From Gnetum montanum (taxonomy: Eukaryota; Streptophyta; Gnetopsida; Gnetales; Gnetaceae), in assembly GCA_015680685.1 (NCBI GenBank), contig MNCI01010141.1, positions 449,791-513,790 on the forward strand: a stretch of DNA of 64,000 nt, read 5' to 3'. Each line of letters begins with the position of its first letter. Positions within the stretch are counted from its first letter, which is position 1. A program made the position numbers and the translations under genes. The notes below the pieces were generated by a model. That model was not told the origin of the DNA. It worked only from the letters and a program-made list of their open reading frames with translations, and made no database searches. Positions 21,020 through 34,254 of the stretch are shown here, in pieces.

Positions 21020-21395
21020 CTATTGATTGAGACAAGGAGATGGATTAATATTCATAGAAAATAACACATTTGTAGATTTTATAAATATTTAGTACTGAAA
21101 GATAAAGAACATATTTTTCTGAACAATCCTTTCTTTAATGCTCTTAAACTCAAATATAGTATTTAGGAAACAACTTTGGCACATTTGTTTGAGCTAGAGG
21201 TATCAATTTTGGGTCATTTTCTTAATGAGGTGTTCAAGACCCATTATGATTATTTTTTGGATCTTTTTAAAGTCATTCTCAAGATCTTTAATAATTGCCA
21301 ATATTTAACAATCTATTTTTTATGGATATTCTAGCTTTTTCTAATTATCAATATTGGTACTTATATTTTAATATTTAATAAAATTATTATGTTAG
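21020..21395 (+). mobile_element. LINE ORF2 3'-terminal fragment
   Basis: The plus strand reads LLIETRRWINIHRK, then EHIFLNNPFFNALKLKYSI, then a stop. This parallels the minus-strand LINE at 57064-57324 (LLIETIRWINLPSKQ and EHIFLNYPFFNAFRLKYSI). It is the C-terminal zinc-type domain of a plant LINE. The last 120 bp (21270-21395) recur at 43205-43330, so they are probably part of the LINE 3' end. Confidence 0.75.
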
Positions 21396-22179
21396 AATAT
21401 TTGTAACACTTACCCCCTCAATGCCAACATGAAGAGAAAAATTAAGAATATACCCTATTGACTTGAATTCTTTCCTTCTTAACATGTGCACTATTCAATT
21501 TCATGCCACATGTGAGTATAATTATAATATATGTGTTGCCATAACTAAACTATATATATGGGTAGTGACAACTTGTGAAAAACAAAACTTATTATTGTAA
21601 ACTTATCATAAAAAAATCTCCATCTTATGACATATGCTTAAACCTACAAAAAATTTCTATCTTATGATACATGCTTAAATCTACAATAAAATTTATTGTG
21701 CAATAAAAAAATTCATCCTAGCACTTACAACAAAAATTCATCTTGTAATAAAAACAATTTATCCTTGCAATAAACCTACATGAATTCTCTATCTTACAAA
21801 ACTATCTTGCTAAAACCATTAATGATGAAACTATAGAAAAGCTATCTTGCTAAAATTACTAGTGATGAATCCACACAAGTAGCAAGCAACTTGTCTTATC
21901 TTATATACAGTGATGAAATCACATGAGAAACTCATCTCTAAAATCAAAAACTACCCCACAAGAATAATATATTTTTTGAAAACAACAAATGCAACCTATC
22001 CTACTTATCCTACAATTCATGTGAAAATTCTATTCATCATGCCATATATCTACACACTCCACTAGATGTAACATCATTATTGCCCATCCATAGCAAAGTT
22101 TGCATTGGATGTTGAAATTTAAAATGCTACACATCTAGCTAATATCTATATGTCATATGTCAATCTATCACCACAAACC
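21396..22179 (+). other. AT-rich DNA, no gene seen
   Basis: Simple A/T-rich sequence with short internal repeats (for example ATCTTGCTAAAA twice near 21805 and 21845). It holds nothing I can annotate up to the AATAA target duplicate at 22180-22184. Confidence 0.6.
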
Positions 22180-22184
22180 AATAA

Positions 22185-23119
22185 TGATGAGCAGCGAGGG
22201 TACCCCTACGCCCAACCATACGAATCACAAGTGTTCATGCATGATCTGGTCAAATTCCATGGACTTTATCATTTCCAATGCACTAGTCCTTTAGGAAGTG
22301 AATCTAGCTTTAAGGTCAATCATTGTCTTCCCAATTACACTTGTGATGTTTGTTGGTATGGTTAAGTGTAACTAAGGCATCTGATTTTTATTATTTTGTG
22401 CTTTCTAGTTTGGTGCTCAAAATGTAGATACAAGGAATTGGATAACTAAACTAAATTAACTAATTAACTAGCATTTAAGTAATCCTAACATAAGCATCTG
22501 GTCCCACTTTTTGTACACATCCTAAACCCACGTATCCACTACTGGGCAACCAAGCACTATGCTACTGAGCATACCAAGTGATAATGTTGCTGGGATTACC
22601 AAGCGAATACATGTTACACTTGAAACAGTTATACTTATGTGTGTAATCTATCTGGCTAAATTGCTTCATTAACATAATGACTGGAAAATATTTAATAACT
22701 AATTGGAAAACATTTAATAAATAATTAAAAACATTAAATGCATAATTAAAATAGCTAATCTATCCAAAGTGTTGCAAGGTTTATCAGAAAGCTCGTCTTT
22801 ATTGCTACACACACTATCGTGCTCAGGTACAACAATGCTCAAATAAAGATTTATATACTCAATGACTCCTGCTACAGGCACTCAGGAAAAAATTCTAACT
22901 TTCGAATGAAAAAAATGCAAGAGCTCTATTGCAACTACAATATCCTATTGCCATAACTATGGCTCCAAGTGCGTATTTATAGCCAACTACAAACACTACA
23001 TCGACAAGGCCACATTGACGCATGATATGATGCATCATCTAGCCTCATTGACAAAGCCCAGACGATGAGGCCATGTTGATGAGGTCTCGTCGACATAGTT
23101 GACAAAACACAACTCATCA
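22185..23119 (-). repeat. 3' LTR of element B (935 bp)
   Basis: On the plus strand it begins TGATGAGC and ends CTCATCA, the inverse of the LTR in A. The U3 (right side, about 22980-23100) holds repeated TCGACAAGGCC/TTGACGAGGC-like motifs next to a TATA-like TATTTATAG near 22975. Confidence 0.95.
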
Positions 23120-23135
23120 TATCCTCATGACTAAA
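23120..23135 (-). other. Polypurine tract of element B
   Basis: On the minus strand, CATGAGGATA directly precedes the LTR start TGATGAG. It is a transition-damaged form of the CATGGGGGTA found in A and D. Confidence 0.6.
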
Positions 23136-23344
23136 TGAAAACCAGTTCTTAAGTTCTTTTACAAAAATTAGGAAGGTATGGAATTATTGACTAACTTTTC
23201 CTCAAACAAAACAAACTAACTAACTTGACAAAAAATGAAGTGCCCAAGTGTACAAATCAACACATTACAAAAAATGGTGGTGTTCAAGACACAAAATTGA
23301 ATACCATGACTCAAATTTTCAAAAATTAGATAGCACGTTCCTTG

Positions 23345-24559
23345 ATGTTGTGAAGCTATTGGAAAAGATCAAATGATCCCAAGAAGTGGTGGTTCTTGAG
23401 ACTTCTAGGGACCTTCACCAGCTTCATGCATGGGGGTGGTTGAGGTGGTGGTGGTTGTCCTACTACTACTACAAATTTAGGCAAGAGGTAGAAAGCATCC
23501 AGTAATGCTTTCATTTTCTCCTCCTTACTCCTAGGATCATGCACAGTCCACATAGCTTTCCTAATGTGGGTTGGAATAGACACATCCCAAGGACACAAGA
23601 TTGTTGGAAACAACTCCTTTGCATTGACGAACCAAGTAGTGAACTATTTGCGTTAAATGTCAAACACCCTGACTATGTCTTTTAGCTTCTAGTAGTCATT
23701 CATCTATCTAGCTAGGTTCTCAATTATTGATCATTGGTCTCTAAAGCATGCCTTGAGAACTTCGAGTTTAGCGTTTGCAATTTCAAGCTTTTTCTTGGCA
23801 TCTTTGTGGTGTTTGAACTCTGCCTTGTATAACAAATACAAGCTAACCACTTGTTGTTCCAACTCTGACCATGGTCGTCTAACAATCAGCATTGCTAGGT
23901 TTGCATAATAGAGATTGGTCAACTCCATATACTTTGTCATCTCCTTGATCTACAACTCCTTTAAGCAGATCTCTGCTTTGTTGTAGGCGTCAATCCCATT
24001 AACAATGGGTTTCCACATCTCTCTTCCTTGTTGGAGTTGTTGGAGGGCTTCATTCATCTTTGCCTTTGCCATCTGGATTTGTTTCTCATTCACTTCCTTT
24101 TGTAGGCCAACCTGGTCCTTGTAGTGATTCTTCACTTTCTCAAATTTGAGGGCCTTATTCTTCCAAGTGGAAATTTTGATGGTAGACTTCTAGTGTAAGG
24201 CACATACTTTCTCCATTCACATATTGCAATTTTTCTTGGTCAATCTCCTCAATTCAGTTTTTACCTTGGCAAGCTACTCCTTCTGTTGATGAAGAAATTC
24301 TTGCATTTGATCCTTCTGGGCATCAACATTTCATAGGCGATGATTTTATGTAGTCAAAGTTTTATTCTCCTGGTGCATCTATTTGAAGTCCTTCCAGATT
24401 GAGTGCATTTTTGCTTCAGCTATGGATTGGTTGAAGATGGTCGTAAGTACCTCCTCCTCAGCCTTCTAGAATCATTCTTGAAGTTTTTTAAAAGCTTCAT
24501 CTCTCGTTATTGTTGGATCTATAAGTTGGGAATGAAGTTTAGCAACCTCCATGGCCAAG
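23345..24559 (-). pseudogene. Element B extra ORF, C-terminal coiled-coil half
   Basis: The minus strand reads MKNHYKDQVGLQKEVNEKQ (24135 downward), then MTKYMELTNLYYANLAML (23940 downward) and a Pro-rich end (GQPPPPQPPP). These parallel A (11860-12600) and D (52640-53400) closely. The frame is cut at 24559 by insertion of element C and resumes at 32609. Coiled-coil heptads dominate. Interrupted by several stops. Confidence 0.85.
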
Positions 24560-25410
24560 TAATGAATCGTGGTTTTCTAGGCCCCAATATCAGGCCCTCG
24601 ATATCGAGTATGCAATATTGCAACCTAGATAATGATATCAAATACATGATATTATGATTCTTATGTAGGCCTATAAATATGGCATTCGGGCACACAGGAG
24701 GGGAGTTAGTTGTTAAGTCTTAGAGTAGAGCCATTTTGTAAATTTTCAGTTGCTTGCCAAGTGCATGCCCGCAGTGTGATGATTGTAATTGTAAGGAACC
24801 TTTGTTCAAGTGTGATGTACTTGGACATGCACATGATCAACAATAAAGATCGAGATTAGTCCATCATTGTAGCATTCACTTAGCTTTTAATTACTTTAAT
24901 TGTTAATTATTTATTTTTATCTTTTTAGTTAATATTTCCTTTATTGTCATTTACACTTCCTATTGTTAACACGAAATAAGTACGACTTAATCACGAACAT
25001 TTAAGTGTAACTACTTGGTAACCCAGTAGCGTATCTAGTAGTGCTCAAGTAATGTGTGCTTGGTAATCCCAGAAGTAGTACATGAGGTCCAAGATGTGTA
25101 CAGAGGATTAAGGATGGATTCTCATCACACTTGGTTAGCATAGATTTCATTTTCCATTGTCCATTAGCATAATTAAGATTATTCCCCATCACCTCTAGGA
25201 GTAGCATTAGTTTATGATCCCATCATTTGCCTCACTTTGGACTAAACCATATGTGATAAAGCAAATACTAGTCTAGGTGGGAAGATAGTGAACTGCGATC
25301 AACGTGTAACTATCTAGATGCCACAACTAGTCTGTCTACAGATTCGACCAGATTGTGCGTACATGCTTGTATTCGTATGGTTGAATGTAGGGGTACCTAG
25401 CCACTCATCA
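24560..25410 (+). repeat. 5' LTR of element C
   Basis: Contains U3 motifs of the ATATCG/CGATATC type near 24600-24650, a CTATAAATATGG TATA-like box near 24670 and AATAAAGATCG near 24842. Same subfamily as the solo LTR at 47395-48234 and the fragment at 1-154. Confidence 0.93.
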
Positions 25411-25411
25411 T

Positions 25412-25429
25412 TGGTGTCATCTCTGGGGA
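25412..25429 (+). other. Primer binding site of element C, heavily decayed
   Basis: TGGTGTCATCTCTGGGGA lies one base after the LTR. It retains the TGG start and CTGGGGA-like end of the tRNA-Asp-type PBS, with about 12-13 of 18 matches. Confidence 0.65.
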
Positions 25430-25542
25430 CAATGCTAGTTATTTAGATTAGTTATATCATCCAAGATCACTGTAATGAAGCCTTAATGATATATCTTTTA
25501 GAAAAAAATTTTAATTGCAAATAAATCACATGCAGTTCACAA

Positions 25543-27895
25543 CAATGTCTCTCTTACAAGACTATGATAACGCAACAACTAGTGAGGCAATTCATTGAAG
25601 AACCAATGAAATATATGATGATGAAAACAAAGTTTGGAGTACTCAATCTTATGTAAGAGTCTCATATGTTCATGAACACCCCAATGATACTCAATGACTC
25701 TTGTCATCCACCTCAGACACCTCAGACATCCCATAGAACAAGGGGCTCCATAAGGCCTAGGACCTTCTCAATAGTTAACAAGAATTTATCCAGGGATGAT
25801 TGGGAGACTTACAAAAGTTATGAAGAGTCTTCTTATTATTTCTCTTCCTCTGCACCTTCAACATCAGGGTGTGACATGAATGACCATTTCTTAAGGGATC
25901 GACATAGAAATAGAAAACAAACCCATGGGCAAAGCCAAGAACACCAACATGAACAAAGAAAACATCATCCCAACTCACCAACTCATAACCTACTTAGTGA
26001 CGATGAACCCTTGTTGGCCACTAAGAGCCTAATGTATATACAAGAGGTTGTTCAAATATCTCGCAGGCATCGTAAGGAAAGCCGTCTCCCTAGGCTTGAT
26101 TTAAACAACTTTCCCTAATTTTCAAGAGGCTATGATTTAGATCCGCAACATCATTTATGAGCCTTCTATGATGCCTATGCATGGAACAACATTGATAATG
26201 AGTGGCAAAGACTTAATCTCTTTCCGATGACACTCATGGGCCAAGAAAAAGTATGGTATAGGTCCTTAAAACCACAATCAATTCATTGTTGGTCGACAAT
26301 GGTAGAACTCTTCAACAAAAGATATCTAACCTATGCAAGAATGTCAACCTTGAGGAGACAAATCTAAGGATGGAAACAAGGGAAACATGAACCCTTGGAC
26401 ATGGCCTTAGAAAGATATTATTCATTCTTAAACAACTACCCATGCCATGGGATCTTCGAGGAAAGGCTAATGTATCACATCATGAATGGGCTTCGTAATG
26501 AAACAAGGGAGACCCTAGGAATGTATGCCCCTGATCAACTACATGAACTACAAACCCACCAATTCTAGGAGCTTATCAAGTAGGTAGAAAAAGAAGAAGG
26601 AGAAATAGCTAAATGGGATAATGTTGAAATATTTCAATAGGACCAAAATCTCAAAATCGCAAAGGTCCATGAAGAGGAAAAATCAACTCACCTCACAAAG
26701 GTGGAATCATTTTTGCCAATACTACAATCACTAGATGAAATTGAGACAAAGATTAACAAAATGATGGAATGGGTACATGAAAAATGTGGAGAATATGCAA
26801 ACACTATTAGAGGTGGAAGCATACATGAACACTCTCACAACTTGAACATACAGAGGATGCCAAACTGAGAAACAAGATAGAACATCACTCGACAATTGGA
26901 TAGAAGTATTGAAGGAAATAAGGATAGGAGCTCAATTGCAAATCATATGTATCAATGTGACATTTACCTGTATGATCACCCCAAAGGCTAATGCCCAATC
27001 TTGTTACATTTACATGAGCATTTGGGAGGAATGTTACATCTAGATTTCGTACAAAAATACCATATTCAACCATCCCCAGTCATGGGGGAGGCCACTATCA
27101 AACTGGTCACACCCTTCATATTATCCAAACCCAAGTGCTTATTATGTTCAACATCCTATTTCCCCAACTAGATCAACATCCTCTATTTCACCACATTGTT
27201 ATCATTCTCCTGAGTCCTATCAACCCATGTCCTCTCCAACAAGATCACCACCTCATGTTTCTTACACTTCTCCTACCCTCAATATTCTCATCCTTCAACT
27301 CCTTCTACATCATCGCCAGTTGTGCCAAAAAGTTTTTCACCACAGCACTAATCCAAAAATGCTACTTGTGCTGCTACTATCAACAACAGTGGAGGTGCTC
27401 CACAATGTCGAAAGCGTCCTTTCTTTAGGCATGACTATAGAAAGAGATAACGTAGTTCTGAAACCACTACATCCTCCAAATCAACACAATTCCAACACTA
27501 TGATCCATCTGCCTCAAACTCAATGCCTCATATTACCTTATCTGAGCCACCAATCAACACTCTAATAGCCATGTGGCCTAATGAATATAACCATGTAGGG
27601 AGACATATCGATCCTTGCATACAATCTTATGGTCATGGGTGCCATAATGGGTCAACTCCTTATCACATAACCACATCTTATAATTTGTCATACTATGCCT
27701 ACTTTAATCAAGTGTGTGAACCCCAATTTGGGTACATTCCTGCCGCCACATGAAAAGACACCTAATGGTTTGGCTATGACCAGACTCCAATATTTCCAAC
27801 ATGCATGGATCCACATTTTCCATTTATTAATTCTAGCCATGCTCAAAAGTTTAGTCATGGGGGATATCCTCCATTCTAACAAGAAGAATTAGTAA
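25543..27895 (+). pseudogene. Element C gag, broken
   Basis: The main frame is open from 25666 and can be followed, with stops, to about 27895. Segments: Ser-rich and His/Gln/Arg-rich N-terminus; EPLLATKSLM near 26005, the block shared with A and B; a gag domain near 26130-26540 (NNIDNEWQRLNLFPMTL, ELFNKRYLTYARM, LRNETRETLGMYAPD); a damaged zinc knuckle near 26960 in which the second Cys reads Tyr; and a Pro/Ser/Tyr-rich tail ending HGGYPPF. An ATG at 25543 is an alternative start. No pol follows. Confidence 0.82.
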
Positions 27896-28773
27896 ATGTT
27901 TTTTCTTTTCTTTGATTTTAAAATTTTTTGTTTGTTTTCCTGTTTTTCATTTTTCAATTGGTTGGTTTATCTTTTTGAGGGTAATCTCATCTATGAATAA
28001 AATGCTCATGTAACTTGTCAGTTGAGGTGTTGTTCTATGCTATCAAGTCATAAGGGATTAATTATTTGGATAGTGAGCCCACAACATCCACCCACCCATT
28101 CTATTAATAAGAGGTTCTACTCTACGTACGATGATATTCTTGTCATCATTACAACTTAAAATAATTTTGTACTCATTATGCCCAGAGTGAAGAATGATGG
28201 ACTAAGAGGGAATGGCTAGGGTGTGACATCAAGGGGACTTGTGGACTCTCTTTGGTGACATTTGTATGTGCTATCATGTAGCTTGGTTGTACTAAAATCC
28301 TTGTAGATCTAATGAAAAATGGGAGTAAGAGTAATAAAGGCACTCAATAAAGAACCTCAATGCTATTATTGGGGATCCCACTAGAAAGACATGCACCCAT
28401 GCCTAAAGGTTGGTGGCTTCTCCGGTTCACTGTTGGAAAGGACAAAGTGCCAAAGCGGCTAGAAGAAGAAAAGAAGAAAAGAAAAGAAAAATAGCAAAGA
28501 AAATATCAAAAAAGAACATGCCGCAAAAAAACCTTAAGAAATGCTAAAAATGTTTACCAAATTAATTTTATTTCTTCACCCAAACCATGAGAATTATTTT
28601 TTGGAGTCACCTAATCAAATTGGGCCCAATATCAATACTTTTAGGGGAATTTTCATTAAAATTTCTAACTTTGAATCTCACTAGGCAAGAAATGAATCTA
28701 TTAAGGGCAAGGAGTAAGGTATAAATCAATTTTGTAAATGGCCTTACTAATAGTCAATCCCATGTGATTACAG
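27896..28773 (+). other. Element C spacer between gag and the extra ORF
   Basis: A T-rich then A-rich non-coding stretch. Parts near 28010-28110 resemble the post-pol spacer of A near 7900-8000, so the deletion that removed pol joined the gag tail to this spacer. A GTATAAATC near 28710 is a possible TATA box, but similarity to the C LTR U3 is weak. Confidence 0.5.
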
Positions 28774-31613
28774 ATGGCCCCTAAAAGAGGACAACCAGGA
28801 GGACCCTCTTAGGGTGCATCCAAACGACCAAGAAGAGGTAGAGGCCAAGCGCCTCCCAAAGAACATGCAAAGCAGGATGCATAATCATTTAGCATTCATC
28901 AAGAACCTCTTGTTACTACATAATCAAGGCATGCTGAAGGTGAAGATAGTAGGGCACCTGAACAAGGACAACATCTCACGTTGTCTCGAAAATGTGTTCA
29001 GGTAATTCGTGAAAGGTCCACGTTAGCAACTGTGATTGTGGAACTCAATTTTGGACCTTTTACTAAATTTGCCCCTAAGGCAGTCAAAGATCAACATAAA
29101 GGGTCTCCATTGTGGCTTGTTCTCTCTGGGAGTGGCGATTGGTACCTAGGGGAGACATACCAATTTTGGCACAACAATGAAGAAGGCACCACTGTTGATG
29201 TTGGTGGGATCTCAATTGATTTCTTTGCCAAGGACATTTTGGAAGTTCTAAATCTTTAGAATACAAGGCCTAAGGTTTCTCACCTGTCCACTCACTCTGA
29301 TGTTGATGTGTAGAAAATATGGTTGAAAAGGGCATATGGCAAGGAGAATAAAACATATGGAGAGCTCACATTTGAAGAGAGGATCTATTTTAAAATTGGC
29401 ACATATCACATTTTTCCAATAAAAGGATTAAACAAGATTTCCACCTATGCAGCTAGAGAAAGTGCCATCTTGATGGGCAAGGTTGATGCCAGCCTACCCC
29501 ATCTATATCTCACAGAAATTTTAAGGTAGTGTGAAGAATATAAGATAGGAAAGTTCACATTACCTTTTCACTGCCTAATCAGAAAGTTGTGCTTACATGC
29601 TAGAATTCTGAGGTATACCAATGACATCCTTAGAAAGGCTTAAAATGCCTCATTTGCTGAATTATTGAAGCCACTAGCCCCAAGGAAAAATGCTAGTGAG
29701 ACACTAGAGCCTAAGCAAGAATAGACAGTGGGTCCCACTGCACCTCAAACTACAGGGCCAAGCCAACTTCCGAACACAAGGCCTAGTCAACAATAAGAAG
29801 TAAGGTAGCACACAACCTACAGGCTAGCAAGACCAACCACCATTGCTACCATAGGACTATTGACTATTAATGAGCCATCTAAGGGCCATTGCTGAATCAG
29901 TCAATTGGGGAAGCCATGATGAAGCAAATCTCTTCAAGGTCACTAATGATGCCATATGATCGATAGTCTCAATTCATCACACACGGGGTGAGGTGTCCAT
30001 CCAAACATGAGGAGGGGAATCACACTGGTCACAACAGATCTCTGGAAATGTTGCATCATTTCAAGTATAATTAGAAACTAGTAAAGGTGCCACAGTAGTG
30101 GTCATGCAGCACTAAGATATAGTGAGAGCAGTAGAAGTGGTTGTAGACTACATTAAAGAATCGTTCAATGTCCTTGTTGTGCCACCAAAAAATTTTATAG
30201 GAGCACGCAATGCCCAAGCCTTGGTTGATCCCTCAATGACTCCTACAGATCATGAAGATGTTTTGGATCGGTTGCTACAGACAGGATAAGTGATGATGTC
30301 CTTGTTCAACATCTCTCAAGATGTCACAACAACATAGTCAGACCTCATCTCTACAAAAGAAAAGCTGATCATAGCAGAGGTCAGTGCTAAACATGTAGAA
30401 GAGAAGTTGAAAAGACTCCAAGAGAAGTTCGTTGCCCTACAAGTTGCACAATGGGATCCATCCCAGTTCATCCCTATAGTCCAGCTAGAGTCCTTTCAGA
30501 TGGAGCAGCTGACTAAATTACTAAAAGAGAATAAAAAAGTGGCAGAGGAAAAAGAGAAGGCCAATTGGGATGTTTCAAAGGCACAAGCTTAAACGTATGC
30601 ACATGCCAAAGCACTTAAGGACTTATAAGAAAAAAATAAAAAACTTACCGCCAAAAATCTTTGATTGACCATAGCAAAAAAATAAAAGAATGTTCTTGAG
30701 GAAAATTTTCAGCAATTGTGAGAACAATTAATAAGGATCAATCAGGATATGAATCTCTTGGCCAGAGAAAACAAAACCCTCTTAATGGAGGAGGTACACA
30801 CAATTAGTTAGAATACAAAAATTGAAATAAGCGCATGGCAAAATGAGGTCAAGCAACATGAGAAGCTCAAGGAGCATTTCAAAGATTAGGTGGGGATGTA
30901 CAAGCAAGTTATTGAGAAAGAAATCCATATGGCCAAAGCCCACATCAACACTCTTAATGCCTATAATGCTAATTGGCTGGCCATATTGGATACTTATGCT
31001 TTTGTCCACCAAACAGAAATAAAGAGCTGCGACCTATAGATACAAGATCTCATGGAGTACATGGAGTTGGCAAACCTACGGTATGCCAATTGTGCCATGT
31101 TGATAGTAGGACACCGGAGAACAGAATTGGAGAAGTAGGTAGCTACCAACTATGCTAAATATGAAACAAAATTTACTAAACATAAAAATACGCTGTAAAA
31201 ATTAGAGGTAGAAAATTCTAAATTAGAGGTGGTCAAGACCAGCTACCAAGGGCAGAAAAATGTTGTAGTGGATTTGGCTCGATGTCTCACAGATTATCAA
31301 GAATGCAAAGACAAAGTCAGATCCTATGAAGAAGAACAACGGTTGTTTGTGATTTGGTATGTTTAGGCTAATCAGATGTTTCCATAATTTCCATGCCCAT
31401 AGGAGGTGCTGACTCCATTAAATATTAGAACATTATCATGGATGGCACATGATCCCTGAATTGAAGAGGAAAAACTTCAAGTGCTCGTTCAGAGACATCC
31501 ATTTCCAAAGCCTGGAGCACAATATAAGGGAAAGAGACCCATGGAGGAGCCACCACTGCCAAGAACCACACAAGTTCCAACAATTTTGTCTTTTGTAATT
31601 TTGTGTCTATGTC
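28774..31613 (+). pseudogene. Element C extra 3' ORF
   Basis: Starts MAPKRGQPGGPS at 28774, then a basic KRPRRGRG stretch, matching the start in A. The globular part has VELNFGPFTKFAPKAVK, SGDWYLGETYQFW and TLPFHCLIRKLCLH (29040-29600). A coiled coil covers about 30280-31300 and includes YMELANLRYANCAML near 31050. The C-terminus is Pro-rich (EEPPLPRTTQ, near 31545). There is at least one frameshift between 29530 and 30400, plus many stops. Same architecture as A, B and D, though more diverged. Confidence 0.82.
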
Positions 31614-31758
31614 CCAATTTTGTTTTGTGTAATCCCACACTACTGCATGAGTAATTTCTAGTTAGTCAATAATCCCATACCTATCCACTGTGTAACTAAT
31701 TCAACTCATTCTCATTTTGTTTGACTTGAGGACAAGTTGTTATTTAGTTATGTGGGTA

Positions 31759-32608
31759 TAATGAATCGTGTTTTGCCAGGTGCCAATATCGAGTACATGA
31801 TATCGTAGCCTAGATAATGATATCGAATACACGATATCATGATTCCTGTGTAGGTCTATAAATATGGCATTCGGGTGCATAGGAGGGGAGTCAATTGTTA
31901 AGTCTTAGAGTAGAGCCATTTTTTCATATTTCAGTTAGTTTTTAGTTCCTTTTCAAGTGCATGCCTGCAGTGTGATGATTGTAATTGTACAGAACCTTTG
32001 TTCGAGTGTGACGTACTTGGACACGCACACAATCAGCAATAAAGATCGAGATTACTCTATTATTACAACATTCACTTAGCTTTAAATTACTTTAATTGTT
32101 AATTATTTATTATTATTTTTTTAATTAATATTTCCTTTATTATCATTTACATTTCCTGTTGTTAACATGGAATGAGTATGACTTAATCACAAACATAAAA
32201 GTGTAACTACTTGGTAACCCAGTAGCGTATCTAGTAGTGCTCAAGTAATGTGCACTTGGTAATCCTAGAAGTAGTACAAGAGGTCCAAGATGCGTACAGA
32301 GGATTAAGGACAAATTCTCATCGCACTTAGGTTAGCATAGATTTCATTTTCCATTGTCCATTAGCATAATTAAGATTGTTCCCCATCGTCTCTAGGAGTA
32401 GCACTAGTTTAGGATCTCATCATTCGCCTCACTTTGGACTAAACCATACGTGATAAAGGAAATACTAGCCTAGGTGGGAATATAGTGAACTACAATTAAT
32501 GTGTAACTATCTAGATACCACAACTAGTCCATCTGTGGGGTTCGACTGAATCATGTGTACACACTCGTATTCGTATGGTTGAGTGTACGGGTACCTAGCC
32601 ACTCATCA
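31759..32608 (+). repeat. 3' LTR of element C
   Basis: Preceded by the PPT-like TATGTGGGTA and followed by the target duplicate CCAAG. U3 carries several ATATCG motifs in both orientations near 31785-31840, and a CTATAAATATGG box lies near 31856. Confidence 0.93.
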
Positions 32609-34254
32609 CCAAGCATTGGTTTCATTCTTGAGATGTTTTGAGCTACCCCTCTAGGATAATGCATTTTCCCCTTGCATTTAGCAACTCTAACTAGGTTGTA
32701 GTGATGTTCTCTGGAAGATCAAAGATGTCTAGAGTTGGTTGCCTGGTTCCTACCAATTGTTCCAACAACTTCTAATGTTAGGCTTTGTCTAATTTCTCAC
32801 TGACCATGTCTGCAGATTTTTGCACATCTTGAAGTGCAGATACATTTGGTACAAATGTCATGGATGCATTTAATGCTTCTACTACATGGTCAACCACCAC
32901 TTCAGTTGTTGTCTCCTACCCCTAGTGCTGCATCACCAAGACAGTTACCCCTTCGCCTTCCTCCAACCACACCAAGAAAGTGGTAGTATTCCTAGAGATT
33001 TTTGAGAATAGATGGTGTTGCGATAGTGACATCATCATCTCTCGAGTACTAGGATCTGACATCACAAATTGCTACATTCTTTGGGTAGATAAGATTGGAC
33101 CACCCATCTCCATCTAGCTAACTATTCAGGCCACCTCATGAAGGTGACTCATCACTGGCTGATACATAAATGGATCTACCCTACTAGTTCCTGCTCATTG
33201 CTCTTGTTCGCTCAAGAGCTATTCTCAAATTTTTCTTAATGACTGCATGGGCCTCCAGTTGTCTCCTAAGTGGATGGTGGTGGTAACTACTCATCTAATT
33301 GAGTCATCACTGACATCTTCTCTTTCATGATCTCAAACCATGAAGCCAAAGGAGTATGCCTAAGTGTATCATTAAAGTAGTGAAAAATTCTTGCCCTCTT
33401 GCAAACTTTTCAGATAAGGCATGGAAAGGGCAAGGTCTTTCTTCCATGTTCATTTTCTTTGAAACACTTCTCAATTTCCAAGTATAGCAGTTGTGAAAGG
33501 TTAATAGGGAACTTCCCACTTAGAGAAACATAGACTCGAGTAAAGAAGATAGTTATCTTGCTTAGCCTCACTATTGGATTGAGGTGATAGGCTGCAATTT
33601 TGAAGTAAATTCACTCCGCTGGTGTAAGTGCACCATAATCTTTATGGTCCACCCTGTAGCATCACTGGGTCCACTCCTTTTTGACCTCAGGGTTACCTTG
33701 CATGGATAATTCCACTAGCTATGTTCCATTGACAGGCAACCCAACTGCTTGTGCAGTAGCTTCTACTGAGTAGGACACTTAAATGTCCTTGATCTTGACT
33801 ATGGATCTTGGCCTTCAATTATTCCAGAAGAGGTATGTTTCTCCCATGTACCACTCTCCACTGGACATGATGATTAGCCATATGGGAGAGGTTCACAGTT
33901 GAGTCTTGACATCCTTTGGAGCTTTCTCCAAAAACAACCCGAAGTTGATCTCTTGAAGAACATATCTTTGAATTTATTGAGACTTGATGATATTAAGGTA
34001 GGCTTGAGTCAAAGTGACCTTAAGCCCTCGGCATGGGTCCAAGCACTTCTCCTCATTATGATTATTCAGTCAACACTTCTTCTTCTAGAATCTGTCAAAC
34101 AAATTCCACTTCGGGCTCCTCATGAAGAGGCCCCGTTGCATGGGTCACCTCTAGAAGTTCTTAGCCTTGTTCTTGTTGGCACCATTTAGCTTTAGGCTTC
34201 TTCTCCCATGATTGTGAGGGTTCTCCTTCTTGTGGACATTTTTTTTAGTGCCAT
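32609..34254 (-). pseudogene. Element B extra ORF, N-terminal half
   Basis: The ATG on the minus strand at 34254 opens MALKKMSTRRR, parallel to the basic starts in A and C. Recognisable further on: the NFG-F-APKDVK segment near 33950, a segment matching FPCLIRKLC near 33390, and then the start of the coiled coil near 32700. Sequence at 32609-32760 matches D at 52080-52200 on the other strand and continues at 24559 after the nested insert. There are several frameshifts and stops. Confidence 0.8.

Larger units (their letters stand above)
24560..32608 (+). mobile_element. Element C: pol-less LTR retrotransposon nested in B
   Basis: LTRs at 24560-25410 and 31759-32608 (about 850 bp each) begin TAATGAATCGTG, probably from an ancestral TGATGA, and end CTCATCA. 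A perfect CCAAG duplication (24555-24559, 32609-32613) marks insertion into the extra ORF of B. Inside are a decayed PBS, a full-length gag and the extra ORF. No protease, RT, RNase H or integrase sequence is present between them. It is thus a derivative that would have needed pol in trans. Confidence 0.94.

Noticed and set aside
27846-27870. GTCATGGGGGATATCC in C as another internal polypurine tract
   Set aside because: In C this lies in the gag tail frame and encodes SHGGYPP, so the resemblance may be coding in origin.
32800-34189. Plus-strand frames such as 33899-34189
   Set aside because: They are antisense shadows of the B extra ORF, whose minus-strand reading has clear homologues in A, C and D.
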